Positions 1-8,919 of a stretch of DNA of 64,000 nt are shown piece by piece. The notes below the pieces were generated by a model. It was not told where the DNA came from, did not search any database, and saw only the letters and a program-made list of their open reading frames with translations. The DNA lies in NCBI GenBank assembly GCA_947501005.1, contig CANMTU010000001.1, positions 892,501 to 956,500 of the forward strand. The letters run 5' to 3'. How positions within the stretch are numbered: the first letter of the stretch is position 1; every line of letters begins with the position of its first letter. The translations under genes and the position numbers were made by a program. The stretch is from an uncultured Erythrobacter sp. (GTDB lineage Bacteria > Pseudomonadota > Alphaproteobacteria > Sphingomonadales > Sphingomonadaceae).

Positions 1-1
1 C

Positions 2-559
2 GGCTTCGTGCTGGGCGAGGGTGCGGGCGTCGTCGTGCTGGAGGAATACGAACACGCCAAGGCGCGCGGCGCGAAGATCTACGCCGAAGTCGTCGGCTAC
101 GGCCTGTCGGGCGATGCCTATCACGTCACCGCGCCGCATCCCGAAGGCAAGGGTGCCGAACTCGCCATGCGCATGGCGCTGCGCAAGGCCGGGATGGAAG
201 CGTGCGACATCGACTACGTCAACGCGCACGGAACCTCGACCATGGCCGACACGATCGAACTCGCCGCGGTCAAGCGCGTGCTCGGCGACGATCTGTGCGG
301 CGCATCGATGAGCAGCACGAAGTCGGCGATCGGGCATCTGCTCGGCGGGGCCGGGGCAGTGGAGACGATCTTCTGCATCCTCGCCATCCGCGACCAGATC
401 GTGCCGCCGACCCTCAATCTCGATGATCCGGACGAGGGCACGGAAGGCGTCGATTTGGTACCTCACACCGCGAAGAAGCGCGAAGTCGAGGCCGCTCTCA
501 ACAACAGCTTCGGCTTCGGCGGCACCAATGCATCGCTGATCGTCAAGAAAGTCGCCTGA
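2..559 (+). CDS. fabF: 3-oxoacyl-ACP synthase II, C-terminal part
   Basis: This is the C-terminal 185 or so residues of a beta-ketoacyl-ACP synthase; the gene begins before the window. The family condenses malonyl-ACP with acyl-ACP in fatty-acid elongation in the cytosol. Both His of the Cys-His-His triad are visible, in NAHGTST and in [12 protein letters not shown], and the Gly-rich end FGFGGTNAS is typical. The nucleophilic Cys lies upstream, outside the window. The stop is followed after 2 nt by the GTG of mltG, and fabF-mltG is a common order. fabB is the alternative, but this context favours fabF. Confidence 0.93.
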   Translation, partial: GFVLGEGAGVVVLEEYEHAKARGAKIYAEVVGYGLSGDAYHVTAPHPEGKGAELAMRMALRKAGMEACDIDYVNAHGTSTMADTIELAAVKRVLGDDLCGASMSSTKSAIGHLLGGAGAVETIFCILAIRDQIVPPTLNLDDPDEGTEGVDLVPHTAKKREVEAALNNSFGFGGTNASLIVKKVA

Positions 560-561
560 TC

Positions 562-1530
562 GTGCGCGCGGCGAAGGCGGTCATCGCGGCCCTCGCCGTC
601 ATTGCGCTGATCGGCGCGGCGTGGTTCGCTGCCGGTTGGTGGGGCGATGCCGAGGTCGAGGAGGACACGACCTTCATCGTCCGCTCGGGTTCGACGTTGA
701 CCAGCGTCGCCCACAAGCTCGAGGCGGACGGGCTGATCGCCTCGGCCGATGCCTTCCTGTTGCGCGCCAAGATCCTCGGGTCGGGCGATCCGGTGAAGGC
801 GGGCGAGTTCGCGATCGCCGCCGATGCCAGCCCGGCCACCATCCTCGACACGCTGCAGCATGGCGAGGTCATCCGCCGTTTCGTGACGATCCCGGAAGGC
901 ATGCCCTCCATCCTGGTCCACGAAAAACTGATGGGCGAGAATTTGCTGACCGGTGACATCCCGGTTCCGCAGGAAGGCAGCATCCTGCCCGATACCTACG
1001 ATTTCGAACGCGGCGAAACCCGCGCCGCCGTGCTCGCCCGGATGCAGGAGGCGATGAAGACCTACCTGGCGTCGGCATGGGAGAAGCGCGGCGCCAATAC
1101 GGTCGTCGACAGTCCGCGCGAGGCGATTATCCTCGCCTCGATCGTGGAGAAGGAAACGGGCCTGCCGAAGGAACGCCGGATGGTCGCCGGCGCCTTGTCG
1201 AACCGCGTGCGCATCGGCATGGCGCTGGGCGCGGATGCGACGACGATCTATCCGATTACCAGGGGCAAGCCGCTCGGCCGGCGCATCCGCGTATCCGAAC
1301 TGCGCGATAAGAACCCCTACAACACCCGCGCGATTGCGGGCCTGCCGGTCGGCCCAATTACCAATCCGGGGCGCGAGGCGATCGCCGCCGTACTCGACCC
1401 CGCGCAGACCAAGGCGCTCTATTACGTCGCCGATGGCAGCGGCGGTCATGTCTTTGCCGAAACGCTGGCCGAGCATAACCGCAACGCCGCCGCCTGGCGC
1501 AGACTGCGCCGCGAACGGGGCGAGATGTGA
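562..1530 (+). CDS. mltG: Endolytic murein transglycosylase MltG
   Basis: A protein of 322 residues in the YceG/MltG family, which cleaves nascent glycan strands at the inner membrane and so ends peptidoglycan polymerisation. One N-terminal membrane anchor (about residues 5-26) is followed by a LysM-like region. The catalytic domain holds ASIVEKETG, with the expected Glu at residue 196, and a conserved KNPYNT. The start is GTG, 2 nt after the fabF stop. Its TGA overlaps the next GTG by 4 nt, which suggests translational coupling. Confidence 0.93.
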   Translation: MRAAKAVIAALAVIALIGAAWFAAGWWGDAEVEEDTTFIVRSGSTLTSVAHKLEADGLIASADAFLLRAKILGSGDPVKAGEFAIAADASPATILDTLQHGEVIRRFVTIPEGMPSILVHEKLMGENLLTGDIPVPQEGSILPDTYDFERGETRAAVLARMQEAMKTYLASAWEKRGANTVVDSPREAIILASIVEKETGLPKERRMVAGALSNRVRIGMALGADATTIYPITRGKPLGRRIRVSELRDKNPYNTRAIAGLPVGPITNPGREAIAAVLDPAQTKALYYVADGSGGHVFAETLAEHNRNAAAWRRLRRERGEM

Positions 1531-2045
1531 GTGAGGGCGCTGCGCCCCTGATCCTCACGGCCAAGCTGCCGCCCGACCTGCATCGCCGCTTTACCGATCT
1601 GCGCACCGAACATTTCCCGCCCGAGCGCAATTATCTTGAGGCGCATGTCACCTTGTTCCACGCCATCCCGCCGCAATGCGAGGCGGAGGCCTGCGGTTAT
1701 CTCGCGCGCCTGGCGGGCGAGGTCGCACCGCTGCCCGGTTCGGTCGAGGGGATCATGTCGCTCGGCGGCGGCACGGCGATCAAGCTGCAGAGCGTGCCGC
1801 TGCTCGACCTGCGCGACGAGATCGCCGACCATTTCCACGGCATGCTGAGCGCGCAGGACCAGCATCGCCCCAGGCTCCACGTCACGATCCAGAACAAGGT
1901 TACCTCGAAGGAAGCGAAAGCCCTGCAAGCCCGGCTATCCGGCACGATCCTGCCGCAGCCATTCGCGTTCCCGGGCCTCGCCCTGTACCGCTATCGGGGC
2001 GGGCCGTGGGAATATGTCCGCGACTTCGCGTTTCGCGGGAAATGA
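1527..2045 (+). CDS. 2'-5' RNA ligase family protein (2H phosphoesterase)
   Basis: A 172-residue protein with the two HxT signatures of 2H phosphoesterases: HVT at residues 40-42 and HVT at 118-120. The family (LigT/ThpR, cyclic phosphodiesterases) acts on 2',3'-cyclic or 2'-5' linked RNA ends; the substrate cannot be read from the sequence. The length fits a single-domain member. The GTG start overlaps the mltG stop by 4 nt, so it is probably co-transcribed with fabF-mltG. Nothing seen links it functionally to peptidoglycan. Confidence 0.82.
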   Translation: MSEGAAPLILTAKLPPDLHRRFTDLRTEHFPPERNYLEAHVTLFHAIPPQCEAEACGYLARLAGEVAPLPGSVEGIMSLGGGTAIKLQSVPLLDLRDEIADHFHGMLSAQDQHRPRLHVTIQNKVTSKEAKALQARLSGTILPQPFAFPGLALYRYRGGPWEYVRDFAFRGK

Positions 2046-2048
2046 CGG

Positions 2049-2077
2049 TTGACCAGCATGGCGACCCGCCCTAAACG
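2049..2077 (+). promoter_or_regulatory. Candidate sigma-70 promoter for tRNA-Met
   Basis: TTGACC (2049-2054) and TAAACG (2072-2077) are 17 nt apart, just after the preceding stop. The tRNA begins about 50 nt downstream of the expected start point. The -10 is a poor match, so this is a suggestion only. Confidence 0.35.
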
Positions 2078-2132
2078 CGCCGCCTGCCGAGGGCGCTTTC
2101 GCGCCTTGCGGCAATGCTCCAAGCATGTCTGG

Positions 2133-2209
2133 GGCGGAGTAGCTCAGGTGGTTAGAGCAGCGGAATCATAATCCGCGTGTCGGGGGTTCGAGTCCCTCCT
2201 CCGCTACCA
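2133..2209 (+). tRNA. tRNA-Met (CAT), elongator
   Basis: A 77-nt cloverleaf. The acceptor stem is GGCGGAG (2133-2139) with CTCCGCT (2199-2205), including one G-U pair. The D arm is AGCTC..GAGC, and the anticodon stem GCGGA/TCCGC holds loop ATCATAA with anticodon CAT at 2167-2169. The T arm contains GGTTCGAGTCC. Discriminator A and CCA are encoded. The first acceptor pair is G-U, not the mismatch of an initiator tRNA, and the body resembles elongator Met rather than tRNA-Ile2. Confidence 0.95.
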
Positions 2210-2232
2210 ATTTCATTGTCTGACAGAACTGG

Positions 2233-3024
2233 TCACTTGCCCTTGAAAGCGGGTTTGCGCTTTTCGCGAAAGGCGCTGACGCCCTCTGCAAAATCTGCAC
2301 TGTTGGCGGCGAGGCGCTGCGCCTCGGCCTCGCGGTTCATCGCCTCAGCGAAGCTGAGAGTCTGGGCTTCGCGGGCGAGTTTGCGAATCAGGCCCATGGC
2401 GCGGGTCGGTCCGTTGGCCAGCCGCCGGGCCAGCGCCTTTGCCTCTTCCATCAAGTCGTCGTCCGGCACGCTGCGGGTGATCAGGCCGATCTCGGCCGCG
2501 GTCGATGCGGCGATGCGTTCGCCCAGCAGCATGGCTTCCAGCGCCTTCGCGGTGCCGACCGATTTGGCCAGCAGCCAGGTCGAGCCGCCATCGGGCACGA
2601 GGCCGATATTGACGAACGCCTGCAGGAAATACGCTTCTTCGGCGGCAAGGATGATGTCGCCGCTCAATGCAAGCGAACAGCCGATGCCGGCAGCCGCCCC
2701 GTTGACCGCGGTCACCACCGGAATATCCAGCGACGCCAGCGCCAGCAGGCACGGATTGTAATGCTGCTGCAAGGCCCGGCGCGACCCGTCGCCCGGCGAG
2801 GACGAGCCCGACCGCAGATTGCCGATATCCGCCCCTGAACAGAAACCGCGGCCCGCCCCCGTGATCAGCAGCGCCCGTGCCCCCGATCGGGAAAGATCGT
2901 CGATCACGGCGCGGATCTCGTCGAACATTTCCGGCGTCGCCGCATTCATGCGGTCCGGCCGGTTGAGCGTCAGCGTGGCAACGGCATCATCCTGTTCGAG
3001 CAAAATGGTCTGGTATTCCGGCAT
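2233..3024 (-). CDS. Enoyl-CoA hydratase/isomerase family protein, PaaG-like
   Basis: A 263-residue crotonase-fold protein. Family marks in order are LTLNRPDRMNA near the N-terminus, the oxyanion-loop motif GRGFCSGADI, NGAAAGIGCSLALSGD, and GLVPDGG. Classical hydratases have two catalytic Glu. Here the second position is Asp (VPDGG), the pattern of PaaG-type ring-oxepin and delta3-delta2 isomerases. It may therefore isomerise rather than hydrate an acyl-CoA. No paa genes are nearby, so phenylacetate degradation is not supported by context. It is transcribed alone, between two tRNA genes. Confidence 0.87.
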   Translation of the reverse strand: MPEYQTILLEQDDAVATLTLNRPDRMNAATPEMFDEIRAVIDDLSRSGARALLITGAGRGFCSGADIGNLRSGSSSPGDGSRRALQQHYNPCLLALASLDIPVVTAVNGAAAGIGCSLALSGDIILAAEEAYFLQAFVNIGLVPDGGSTWLLAKSVGTAKALEAMLLGERIAASTAAEIGLITRSVPDDDLMEEAKALARRLANGPTRAMGLIRKLAREAQTLSFAEAMNREAEAQRLAANSADFAEGVSAFREKRKPAFKGK

Positions 3025-3125
3025 CGCGCATGGTCCCCTTCGTGGCAGGCTTCATGGGTGAACCGTCGCCGCGCTTTTTGCAACACGGGTGCGGCGGGGA
3101 ATGCATAACCGCCCGCAACAACCCC

Positions 3126-3153
3126 TTCACTTTATGCTTCGCTTCGCTATAGG
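3126..3153 (+). promoter_or_regulatory. Candidate promoter for tRNA-Gln
   Basis: TTCACT (3126-3131) and TATAGG (3148-3153) are 16 nt apart. The tRNA starts 12 nt after the -10 element, a spacing that fits direct transcription of the tRNA gene. Confidence 0.42.
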
Positions 3154-3165
3154 GGCGCACATTGC

Positions 3166-3240
3166 TGGGGTGTAGCCAAGCGGTAAGGCACCGGTTTTTG
3201 GTACCGGCATGCGCAGGTTCGAATCCTGCCACCCCAGCCA
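3166..3240 (+). tRNA. tRNA-Gln (TTG)
   Basis: A 75-nt cloverleaf. The acceptor stem is TGGGGTG (3166-3172) with CACCCCA (3230-3236). The anticodon stem CCGGT/ACCGG holds loop TTTTGGT with anticodon TTG at 3198-3200. The T arm contains GGTTCGAATCC. Discriminator G and CCA are encoded. Confidence 0.96.
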
Positions 3241-3696
3241 TCCCTTTCCGAAATAGCTAACACGTCCGAGTGTCGGATTTCCCGATGGATCGAAACTGCT
3301 TAGCGACCCTCCGCAATCTTTATTCGGCCATTACGGGTCGGACGTGCAAGGATTATCCGGCGCGAACTACAGAAGCAGATTTCATCAGTTCTGCCGGTCG
3401 GTTCGCAGAGCCCTCGATGGGGGACAGTCTAGCTAGTTAGCGGTCGCAGTTATCATCCTAGTGTGCCGCGCCCATTGACCGGGAGTGAGAAGGTACTTCG
3501 AAGGTGTGCGCTCCACTTTAGTCCCGCTTTACTCGGATAAGATGCCGAACCCCCGAAGCCGACCTTCGTTTGACAGGCCGGGAATATCAGTTTCCTTGGA
3601 ATTCGACATCAACTTATACTGCCTCACGGTTCCATCAGGTAGCCAAAAAGCGTTTTCGCTATTAGGCTCCGGACAAAGCAGTTCGGGTTCCGTCAT
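3241..3696. other. Gene-poor, AT-richer intergenic stretch after tRNA-Gln
   Basis: These 456 nt have no convincing gene. Composition is visibly richer in A/T than the surroundings. The only ORF of size (3485-3763) has no recognisable features and runs into the start of the next gene. No terminator, integrase, or second copy of the tRNA 3' end is visible. It may be eroded foreign DNA or a long untranslated region. Confidence 0.5.
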
Positions 3697-4638
3697 ATGC
3701 GCAAAGCAATCCTTCTTCTACTGTCAATCGCTTTTGCCAGCTGTACGAATACATCAGCTATAAGCCCGCCGAACTTGGTCCAGCAAACCAGCGATTGCAG
3801 AACGCCTGATGGATGGGATGCCGTTGTCGAACGCGATCCCGATTTCATAGTATTCGGCGAACTCCACGGTACCCGCGAAGCGCCTGCCTTCGTCGGTTCT
3901 CTTGCTTGCGGCTTGGCTTTGAATGGCGAGCGGTTGCTTGTCGGCATCGAATTCAGTCCCGACCACGAGGATGCACTGCAAAAGGCGTGGAACGCGAAAG
4001 AGACGGACTTTGAGAGGCTTTTGCTGGACGCCGGTTGGCGGGGGCGGGACGATGGCGTGGGCAGCCGGGCGATGTTCGCGATGGTGCGCGACCTGTATCG
4101 TCTGAAGCAATCGGGATACCCTATCGCCATCACGGCGTTCAATGGCGCTGGCAGCGACGAACAACGTGCGCGTTTTGCCCATCTCCCCGGGCAAGGCCCG
4201 CATGAGGCGGCGCAGGCGGAGAATATTGCCACTGCCGCGCAAGGCGCCGCCTATGACCGGGTTCTCATCCTCGTCGGTGGTCTCCATGCGAAAAGGGAAG
4301 CGGTCGACCTGGGCTTCGGGGCCTTCGATCCCATGGCGAAGCGGCTCCGGTCATACGGGTCGGTCATATCGCTGGATGCAAGGTACGGGGCCGGAACCAG
4401 CTGGAGTTGCCACCTTCGCAGCGACTTCGACATGAAGGGTGGGCGTCCGACAAAGGACGACTTGAAATGTGCAGCGCATCCGGCTTCCGCAACGGGCTTG
4501 TTCGAACGCGACCCGTTCATCGCCCTTGCTGATGGGACCGACGATTCGGCTTCGAACTCCTTCGATGGCTATTTCTGGCTGGGTCGGATCAGCGCGTCTC
4601 CACCGCAAGCACCGAAGGATGATCGAACGATCCGGTAA
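3697..4638 (+). CDS. ChaN/Tiki-like family lipoprotein
   Basis: A 313-residue protein with a lipoprotein signal: a hydrophobic stretch and lipobox FASC with Cys at residue 16. The mature part opens with IVFGELHGT (about residues 51-59), the hallmark of the ChaN/EreA/Tiki superfamily, and a second Gly-His segment, VGGLHA, comes later. ChaN proteins bind haem at the outer membrane, and other relatives are proteases or esterases, so the activity here is open. The start has no clear ribosome binding site but gives a complete signal peptide. It sits alone in an AT-richer segment beside tRNA-Gln. Confidence 0.78.
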   Translation: MRKAILLLLSIAFASCTNTSAISPPNLVQQTSDCRTPDGWDAVVERDPDFIVFGELHGTREAPAFVGSLACGLALNGERLLVGIEFSPDHEDALQKAWNAKETDFERLLLDAGWRGRDDGVGSRAMFAMVRDLYRLKQSGYPIAITAFNGAGSDEQRARFAHLPGQGPHEAAQAENIATAAQGAAYDRVLILVGGLHAKREAVDLGFGAFDPMAKRLRSYGSVISLDARYGAGTSWSCHLRSDFDMKGGRPTKDDLKCAAHPASATGLFERDPFIALADGTDDSASNSFDGYFWLGRISASPPQAPKDDRTIR

Positions 4639-4665
4639 GGCAAAGGGTCGGGTGCGGGAGGGGCT

Positions 4666-5505
4666 TCAAAGGCCGCCGAACCGGCCCGCCTGATAGTCGC
4701 GAACGGCCTGTGCAATCTCGGCCTGGGTGTTCATGACGAAGGGGCCGTGGGCGACAACCGGCTCGCCGATCGGGCTGGCATGGCCGAACAGGATGCGGCA
4801 GCCGCTTTCGCTCGACAGTTCGACCCGGTCCCCGTCCGACAGTCGAGCGAGCGTGTGTTCGGGAACAGCCTCTCCGCCAACCTGGGCCTCGCCGCCGATC
4901 ATGTAGAACAGCACGTTTCGTCCCGAAGGCGCGGGTAGAATTGCAAGGCCGCCCGGCTCGATCGTGACGATTGCCAGCATCACGTCGGTCAGCGAGCGGA
5001 TCGGTGCGCCATCCGTGCCCGACACCGTTTGCATCGACACGCCATCGCCCGGATGGCTTTCCGTCATGTCCGCCGCGGGCACGGGCACATATGCCGGTTC
5101 GGTCATTTTCAGCCGTCCGGGCAAGTTGACCCATAGCTGGAGGATTTCCAACGGGCCGCCGCTGCGCTTGAATTGTTCGGGCGAAAGCTCGGCATGGACC
5201 AGCCCGCTGCCCGCCGTCATCCACTGGACCCCGCCCGCCTCGACCACGCTTTCGCCTGACCCGCTGTCATGATGGGCGAGGCTGCCGGCGAGAATGAAGG
5301 TCACGGTCTCGAACCCGCGATGCGGATGGGGGCCGAAGGGCAGGCCGCGATTGTTCGGCGGATAGGTCTGCGGTCCGTGATGGTTGAGGAACAGGAACGG
5401 GTCGACCTGCGGCAGACTCGGCGCAGGCACGGGTCTGCGGGTTATAAGATCCTGAATATCGTCGCGCATCGCGCTGTGCAGCGAGAGGACTTGCCGGCTT
5501 CTCAT
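4666..5505 (-). CDS. Pirin family protein
   Basis: A 279-residue bicupin. The N-terminal cupin has the metal-binding motif PHPHRGFETVTF plus a later His in GSGLVHAE, giving the His-His-His-Glu iron site of pirins. Bacterial pirins include quercetin 2,3-dioxygenases and redox-sensing regulators; the sequence does not decide which. Its ATG overlaps the stop of the upstream glutathionyl-hydroquinone reductase by 4 nt (ATGA), so the two are translationally coupled. Confidence 0.9.
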   Translation of the reverse strand: MRSRQVLSLHSAMRDDIQDLITRRPVPAPSLPQVDPFLFLNHHGPQTYPPNNRGLPFGPHPHRGFETVTFILAGSLAHHDSGSGESVVEAGGVQWMTAGSGLVHAELSPEQFKRSGGPLEILQLWVNLPGRLKMTEPAYVPVPAADMTESHPGDGVSMQTVSGTDGAPIRSLTDVMLAIVTIEPGGLAILPAPSGRNVLFYMIGGEAQVGGEAVPEHTLARLSDGDRVELSSESGCRILFGHASPIGEPVVAHGPFVMNTQAEIAQAVRDYQAGRFGGL

Positions 5506-6467
5506 GCGGGCACCCCGGGGATCAGCGGCTGCGGACCGGCAGGCACGATTCCGTGCGGATTGATGCGCTCGTGGCTTTCATAGTAATGATGCCGGATGTG
5601 GTGGAAATTGACCGTCTCGGCGATCCCGTCGCGCTCGTAGAGCCGCCGGGTAAGGGCGGCGAGGTTGGGATAGTCCGCGATGCGGCGGATGTTGCACTTG
5701 AAGTGCGTATGGTAGACCGGATCGAAACGGATCAGCGTGGTCCACAGGCGGATATCGGCTTCGGTCAGGCGGTCGCCGACCAGCCAGTCCTTCCCCTCCA
5801 GCCGCTCTTCCAACTCGTCGAGCATGGCGAACAGCGGGCCGACCGCACTCTCATACGCCTCCTGCGTGGTCGCGAAGCCAGCCTTGTAGACGCCGTTATT
5901 GACCGCGTCGTAGACCCGGTCGTTCAACGTATCGATCTCGGCGCGCAGCGCTTCGGGATAGAGGTCGAGATCGTTAGCACCGCACCCGTCGAACGCGTTG
6001 CCGAGCATGCGCAGGATATCCGCGCTTTCATTGTTCACGATCGTCTCGCGCTGCGTGTCCCACAGCACCGGCACCGTGACATGGCCCGAGTAATCGGGCT
6101 TCGCGCGGGTATAGAGCTGGTGAAGATAATCCGCGCCGATCGCGGGATCGCCGGTCACGCATTCTCCTGCGCGGAACGACCAGCCGCCGTCCTTCATCAG
6201 CCAATGGACGACGTTCAGCTCGATCGCGTCGGTCAGCCCCTTGAGGTGCCGCGCGGCATTTGCGCGGTGAGCCCAGGGACAGGCCAAGCTGACATACAGC
6301 CGGTAACGCCCGGGTTCGGCGGCGAACCCGCCTTCGCCGGCCGGCCCGGGCGAACCGTCGGGCGTGATCCAGTTACGAAACACGCTCTCGTCACGCTCGA
6401 ACGCGCCGCTGTCTTCATCGTTATGCGCCCATTCGTCGTGCCAGGTGCCGTTCTTCAGGAAACCCAT
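5502..6467 (-). CDS. Glutathionyl-hydroquinone reductase (Xi-class GST, YqjG/PcpF type)
   Basis: A 321-residue omega/Xi-type glutathione transferase. The active-site SLACPWAHR has Cys63-Pro-Trp, the signature of enzymes that reduce glutathionyl-hydroquinones with GSH. The long N-terminus (MGFLKNGTW, then a region rich in acidic residues) is typical of YqjG and EcfG. I chose the ATG at 6467, because an upstream extension is low complexity and overlaps the aldehyde dehydrogenase gene. It begins 4 nt after that gene's stop and overlaps pirin by 4 nt. Confidence 0.9.
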   Translation of the reverse strand: MGFLKNGTWHDEWAHNDEDSGAFERDESVFRNWITPDGSPGPAGEGGFAAEPGRYRLYVSLACPWAHRANAARHLKGLTDAIELNVVHWLMKDGGWSFRAGECVTGDPAIGADYLHQLYTRAKPDYSGHVTVPVLWDTQRETIVNNESADILRMLGNAFDGCGANDLDLYPEALRAEIDTLNDRVYDAVNNGVYKAGFATTQEAYESAVGPLFAMLDELEERLEGKDWLVGDRLTEADIRLWTTLIRFDPVYHTHFKCNIRRIADYPNLAALTRRLYERDGIAETVNFHHIRHHYYESHERINPHGIVPAGPQPLIPGVPA

Positions 6468-6471
6468 CGTC

Positions 6472-7953
6472 TCAGAGATCCTCGGCCGAGAAGGGGAACT
6501 GGCGCTTGCCGTGCTGGATCGAAATCCAGCGCGTGGTCGTGAAAGCCTGAATCGCCCAGCGCCCGTTGAAGCGGCCGACGCCCGAATTCTTGACCGCACC
6601 GAAGGGCGCGAAGGGGCTGTCATTGACCGGCTGGTCGTTGATATGCGTCATTCCTGCCTCGATTTGCTTGGCAAAGGCCAGCGCGCGGCCCTCGTCGCGG
6701 CTGAAGACCGAGCTCGACAGGCCCATCTCGGTGTTGTTCGCCAGTTCGAGCGCATGGTCCTCGTCGCGCGCGCGCTGGATCGGCGCGACGGGGCCGAAAA
6801 TCTCGTTCGTGACCAGGCAGTTGTCGTCGCCCACATCGGTGAACACGTGCGGGGGGATAACCAGCCCGTCAGGCTCGCCGCCGAGCGCACAATGCGCGCC
6901 CTGATCCTTGGCCTTGGCGATCATCTCCATGATGCCGTCGAACTGATCGCGGTTCACGACCGGCCCGATCAGGCAGTCGGCGGCATCGCGCTGGCCGACG
7001 ACCAGCTGGCGCGTGCGGGCGACGAACTTCTCGACGAATTCGTCGTGCACGGCGTCTTCCACCACGATCCGGTTGGCGATCATGCAGATCTGGCCCTGGT
7101 GCATGAACTTGCCCCACACGCTGGCCTCGACGGCATAGTCGATATCCGCATCGTCGAGCACGACGATCGGCGAATTGCCGCCGAGTTCCAGTTCGAGCGA
7201 CTTGATCCGCTCGCCATCCAGTGCCGCCTTGCCGACGCCCCGCCCGACGGGGGTGGAGCCGGTGAAGCTGACCACCGAAGGTATCGGATGGCGCACCAGC
7301 GCATCGCCGATCTCCGATCCGCTGCCCGGCAGAACCGAGACGAGGCCCTTGGGCAAGCCCGCCTCTTCGCAGATCGCCGCGAAGAGAGTTCCGCCGGTGA
7401 CCGGCGTGTCGCTGGCAGGCTTGAGAACCACCGCATTGCCCAGCGCCAGTGCCGGGAACAGGGTGCGCGCGGTCAGTTGCAACGGGAAGTTCCACGGGCT
7501 GATCAGCGCGACGACGCCTGCCGGCTGGCGATAGGCGCGGCTTTCCTTGCCCGGAATATCCTCGGGCAGGATGGCGCCTTCGACCATGTAGGGCAGGGCG
7601 GCCGCTTCCTGCCGCGCGACCTGCGTTACCAGCATCAGTTCGAGCGCGGCCTTGATCTGCGTGCCGCCGGCTTCGCGCACGATCCATGCGGCGATCTCGT
7701 CCTTGCGGGCTTCGAGAATGTCGCCGATCGCGAGCATCTTGGCCGCGCGGGCCGAGGGCGGCAGCGCGCTCCATTCGCGCTGCGCTTTCACCGCGGCTTC
7801 GCATACTTCGTCGACATCGCTCGCTTCGGCGGCGTTCATCGAGAAGATGACGCTCTCGTCCCACGGGCAGATGTTCTTCAGGGTATCGCCTTGGCCTTCG
7901 CGCCATTCACCGGCGACGAAGAGGCGGTCGAGCTTTTCGTAAGGCTTGGACAT
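6472..7953 (-). CDS. Aldehyde dehydrogenase family protein (aryl-aldehyde type)
   Basis: A 493-residue NAD(P)-dependent aldehyde dehydrogenase. It shows the cofactor segment ISPWNFPL, VSFTGSTPVG, the general-base motif LELGGNSP and the nucleophile Cys290 in GQICM, followed by NEIFGPVAP and the C-terminal INDQPVNDSPFAPFGAVKNSG. The overall look is that of benzaldehyde or vanillin dehydrogenases, but substrate cannot be read. The start at 7953 (MSKPYEK) is preferred to an ATG 57 nt upstream. It is the second gene of the minus-strand group yghU-ALDH-GHR-pirin. Confidence 0.9.
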   Translation of the reverse strand: MSKPYEKLDRLFVAGEWREGQGDTLKNICPWDESVIFSMNAAEASDVDEVCEAAVKAQREWSALPPSARAAKMLAIGDILEARKDEIAAWIVREAGGTQIKAALELMLVTQVARQEAAALPYMVEGAILPEDIPGKESRAYRQPAGVVALISPWNFPLQLTARTLFPALALGNAVVLKPASDTPVTGGTLFAAICEEAGLPKGLVSVLPGSGSEIGDALVRHPIPSVVSFTGSTPVGRGVGKAALDGERIKSLELELGGNSPIVVLDDADIDYAVEASVWGKFMHQGQICMIANRIVVEDAVHDEFVEKFVARTRQLVVGQRDAADCLIGPVVNRDQFDGIMEMIAKAKDQGAHCALGGEPDGLVIPPHVFTDVGDDNCLVTNEIFGPVAPIQRARDEDHALELANNTEMGLSSSVFSRDEGRALAFAKQIEAGMTHINDQPVNDSPFAPFGAVKNSGVGRFNGRWAIQAFTTTRWISIQHGKRQFPFSAEDL

Positions 7954-8070
7954 ATTGGACGAACGGGCGCGGCCGCCATTCGTTTCGGCGATGCCGTAAG
8001 CGGTCGGCAAAACGCATGCCGGGCGGTCTTTGTGGCCGGGCTGACATCACCCCGGCCATCCTTCCCTAAC

Positions 8071-8919
8071 TCAAAGCGTCTTGCCCTCGAAATCGGCGGC
8101 CGAGTGCCGTTCGCGCAGCTGGGTATTCTCATCCCCCCAGGTCTTGGTGACGATCCGCCCCCGCTTTACCGCCGGGCGTGCGGCGATCTGTCTGGCCCAG
8201 CGCCCGACATGCTCGTATTCGTCGATCGAGAGGAAGGTGCGTGCATCCTCGTAGATCACCCCTTCCACGAACGGCGCCATCCACGGGAAGGCCGCGATGT
8301 CGGCAATGGTGTAGTCCGACCCGCCGAGATATTCGCTGTCCGCAAGGCGCCGGTCGGCGACGTCGAACAGGCGCTTGGTTTCCATGGCATAGCGGTTGAT
8401 CGGATATTCGAACTTTTCCGGCGCATAGGCGTAGAAATGGCCGAAGCCGCCGCCGATGAACGGGGCGCTGCCGATCTGCCAGAACAGCCAGCTATAGGCC
8501 TCAGCGCGCGCCGGTCCGGTCGGCAGGAAGGCGCCGAACTTCTCGGCCAGATACAGCAGGATCGCGCCGCTTTCGAACACGCGCACAGGCTCGCTGCCGC
8601 TCACGTCGAGCAGGGCGGGGATCTTGGAGTTGGGATTGATGCCGACGAAGCCCGATCCGAACTGCTCGCCTTCGCCGATATTGATGGTGAAGGCGTCGTA
8701 TTCGGCGCCCGAATGCCCGGCCTCGAGCAATTCCTCCAGCATGATGCTCGCCTTCACCCCGTTCGGCGTCGCCAGGGAATAGAGCTGGAAGGGATGATTG
8801 CCCCGCGGCAGGTCCTTCTCCTCGCGGGCGCCGGCGGTCGGACGGTTGATGTTGGCGAAGCGGCCGCCATTCTCGCTGTCATGAGTCCAGATTTTGGGCG
8901 GGGTATAGGTATCGGGCAT
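8071..8919 (-). CDS. yghU: Glutathione-dependent disulfide-bond oxidoreductase YghU
   Basis: A 282-residue Nu-class GST homologue. The N-terminal extension before the thioredoxin fold (FANINRPTAG), YSLATPNGVKASIMLEELL, NPNSKIPAL and the C-terminal RPAVKRGRI match E. coli YghU along its length. These enzymes bind two GSH molecules, reduce disulfides and peroxides, and use a Thr-Pro-Asn turn instead of a catalytic Cys; TPN is present. It lies about 120 nt upstream of the aldehyde dehydrogenase gene on the same strand. Confidence 0.92.
   Translation of the reverse strand: MPDTYTPPKIWTHDSENGGRFANINRPTAGAREEKDLPRGNHPFQLYSLATPNGVKASIMLEELLEAGHSGAEYDAFTINIGEGEQFGSGFVGINPNSKIPALLDVSGSEPVRVFESGAILLYLAEKFGAFLPTGPARAEAYSWLFWQIGSAPFIGGGFGHFYAYAPEKFEYPINRYAMETKRLFDVADRRLADSEYLGGSDYTIADIAAFPWMAPFVEGVIYEDARTFLSIDEYEHVGRWARQIAARPAVKRGRIVTKTWGDENTQLRERHSAADFEGKTL

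Noticed and set aside
2133..2209. tRNA with CAT anticodon as tRNA-Ile2 or initiator tRNA
   Set aside because: The acceptor stem begins with a G-U pair and the body matches elongator Met; initiator tRNAs have a 1-72 mismatch and three G-C pairs in the anticodon stem.
3485..3763. 92-codon ORF before the ChaN-like gene
   Set aside because: It has no ribosome site, no family features, and overlaps the signal peptide of the next gene in another frame.
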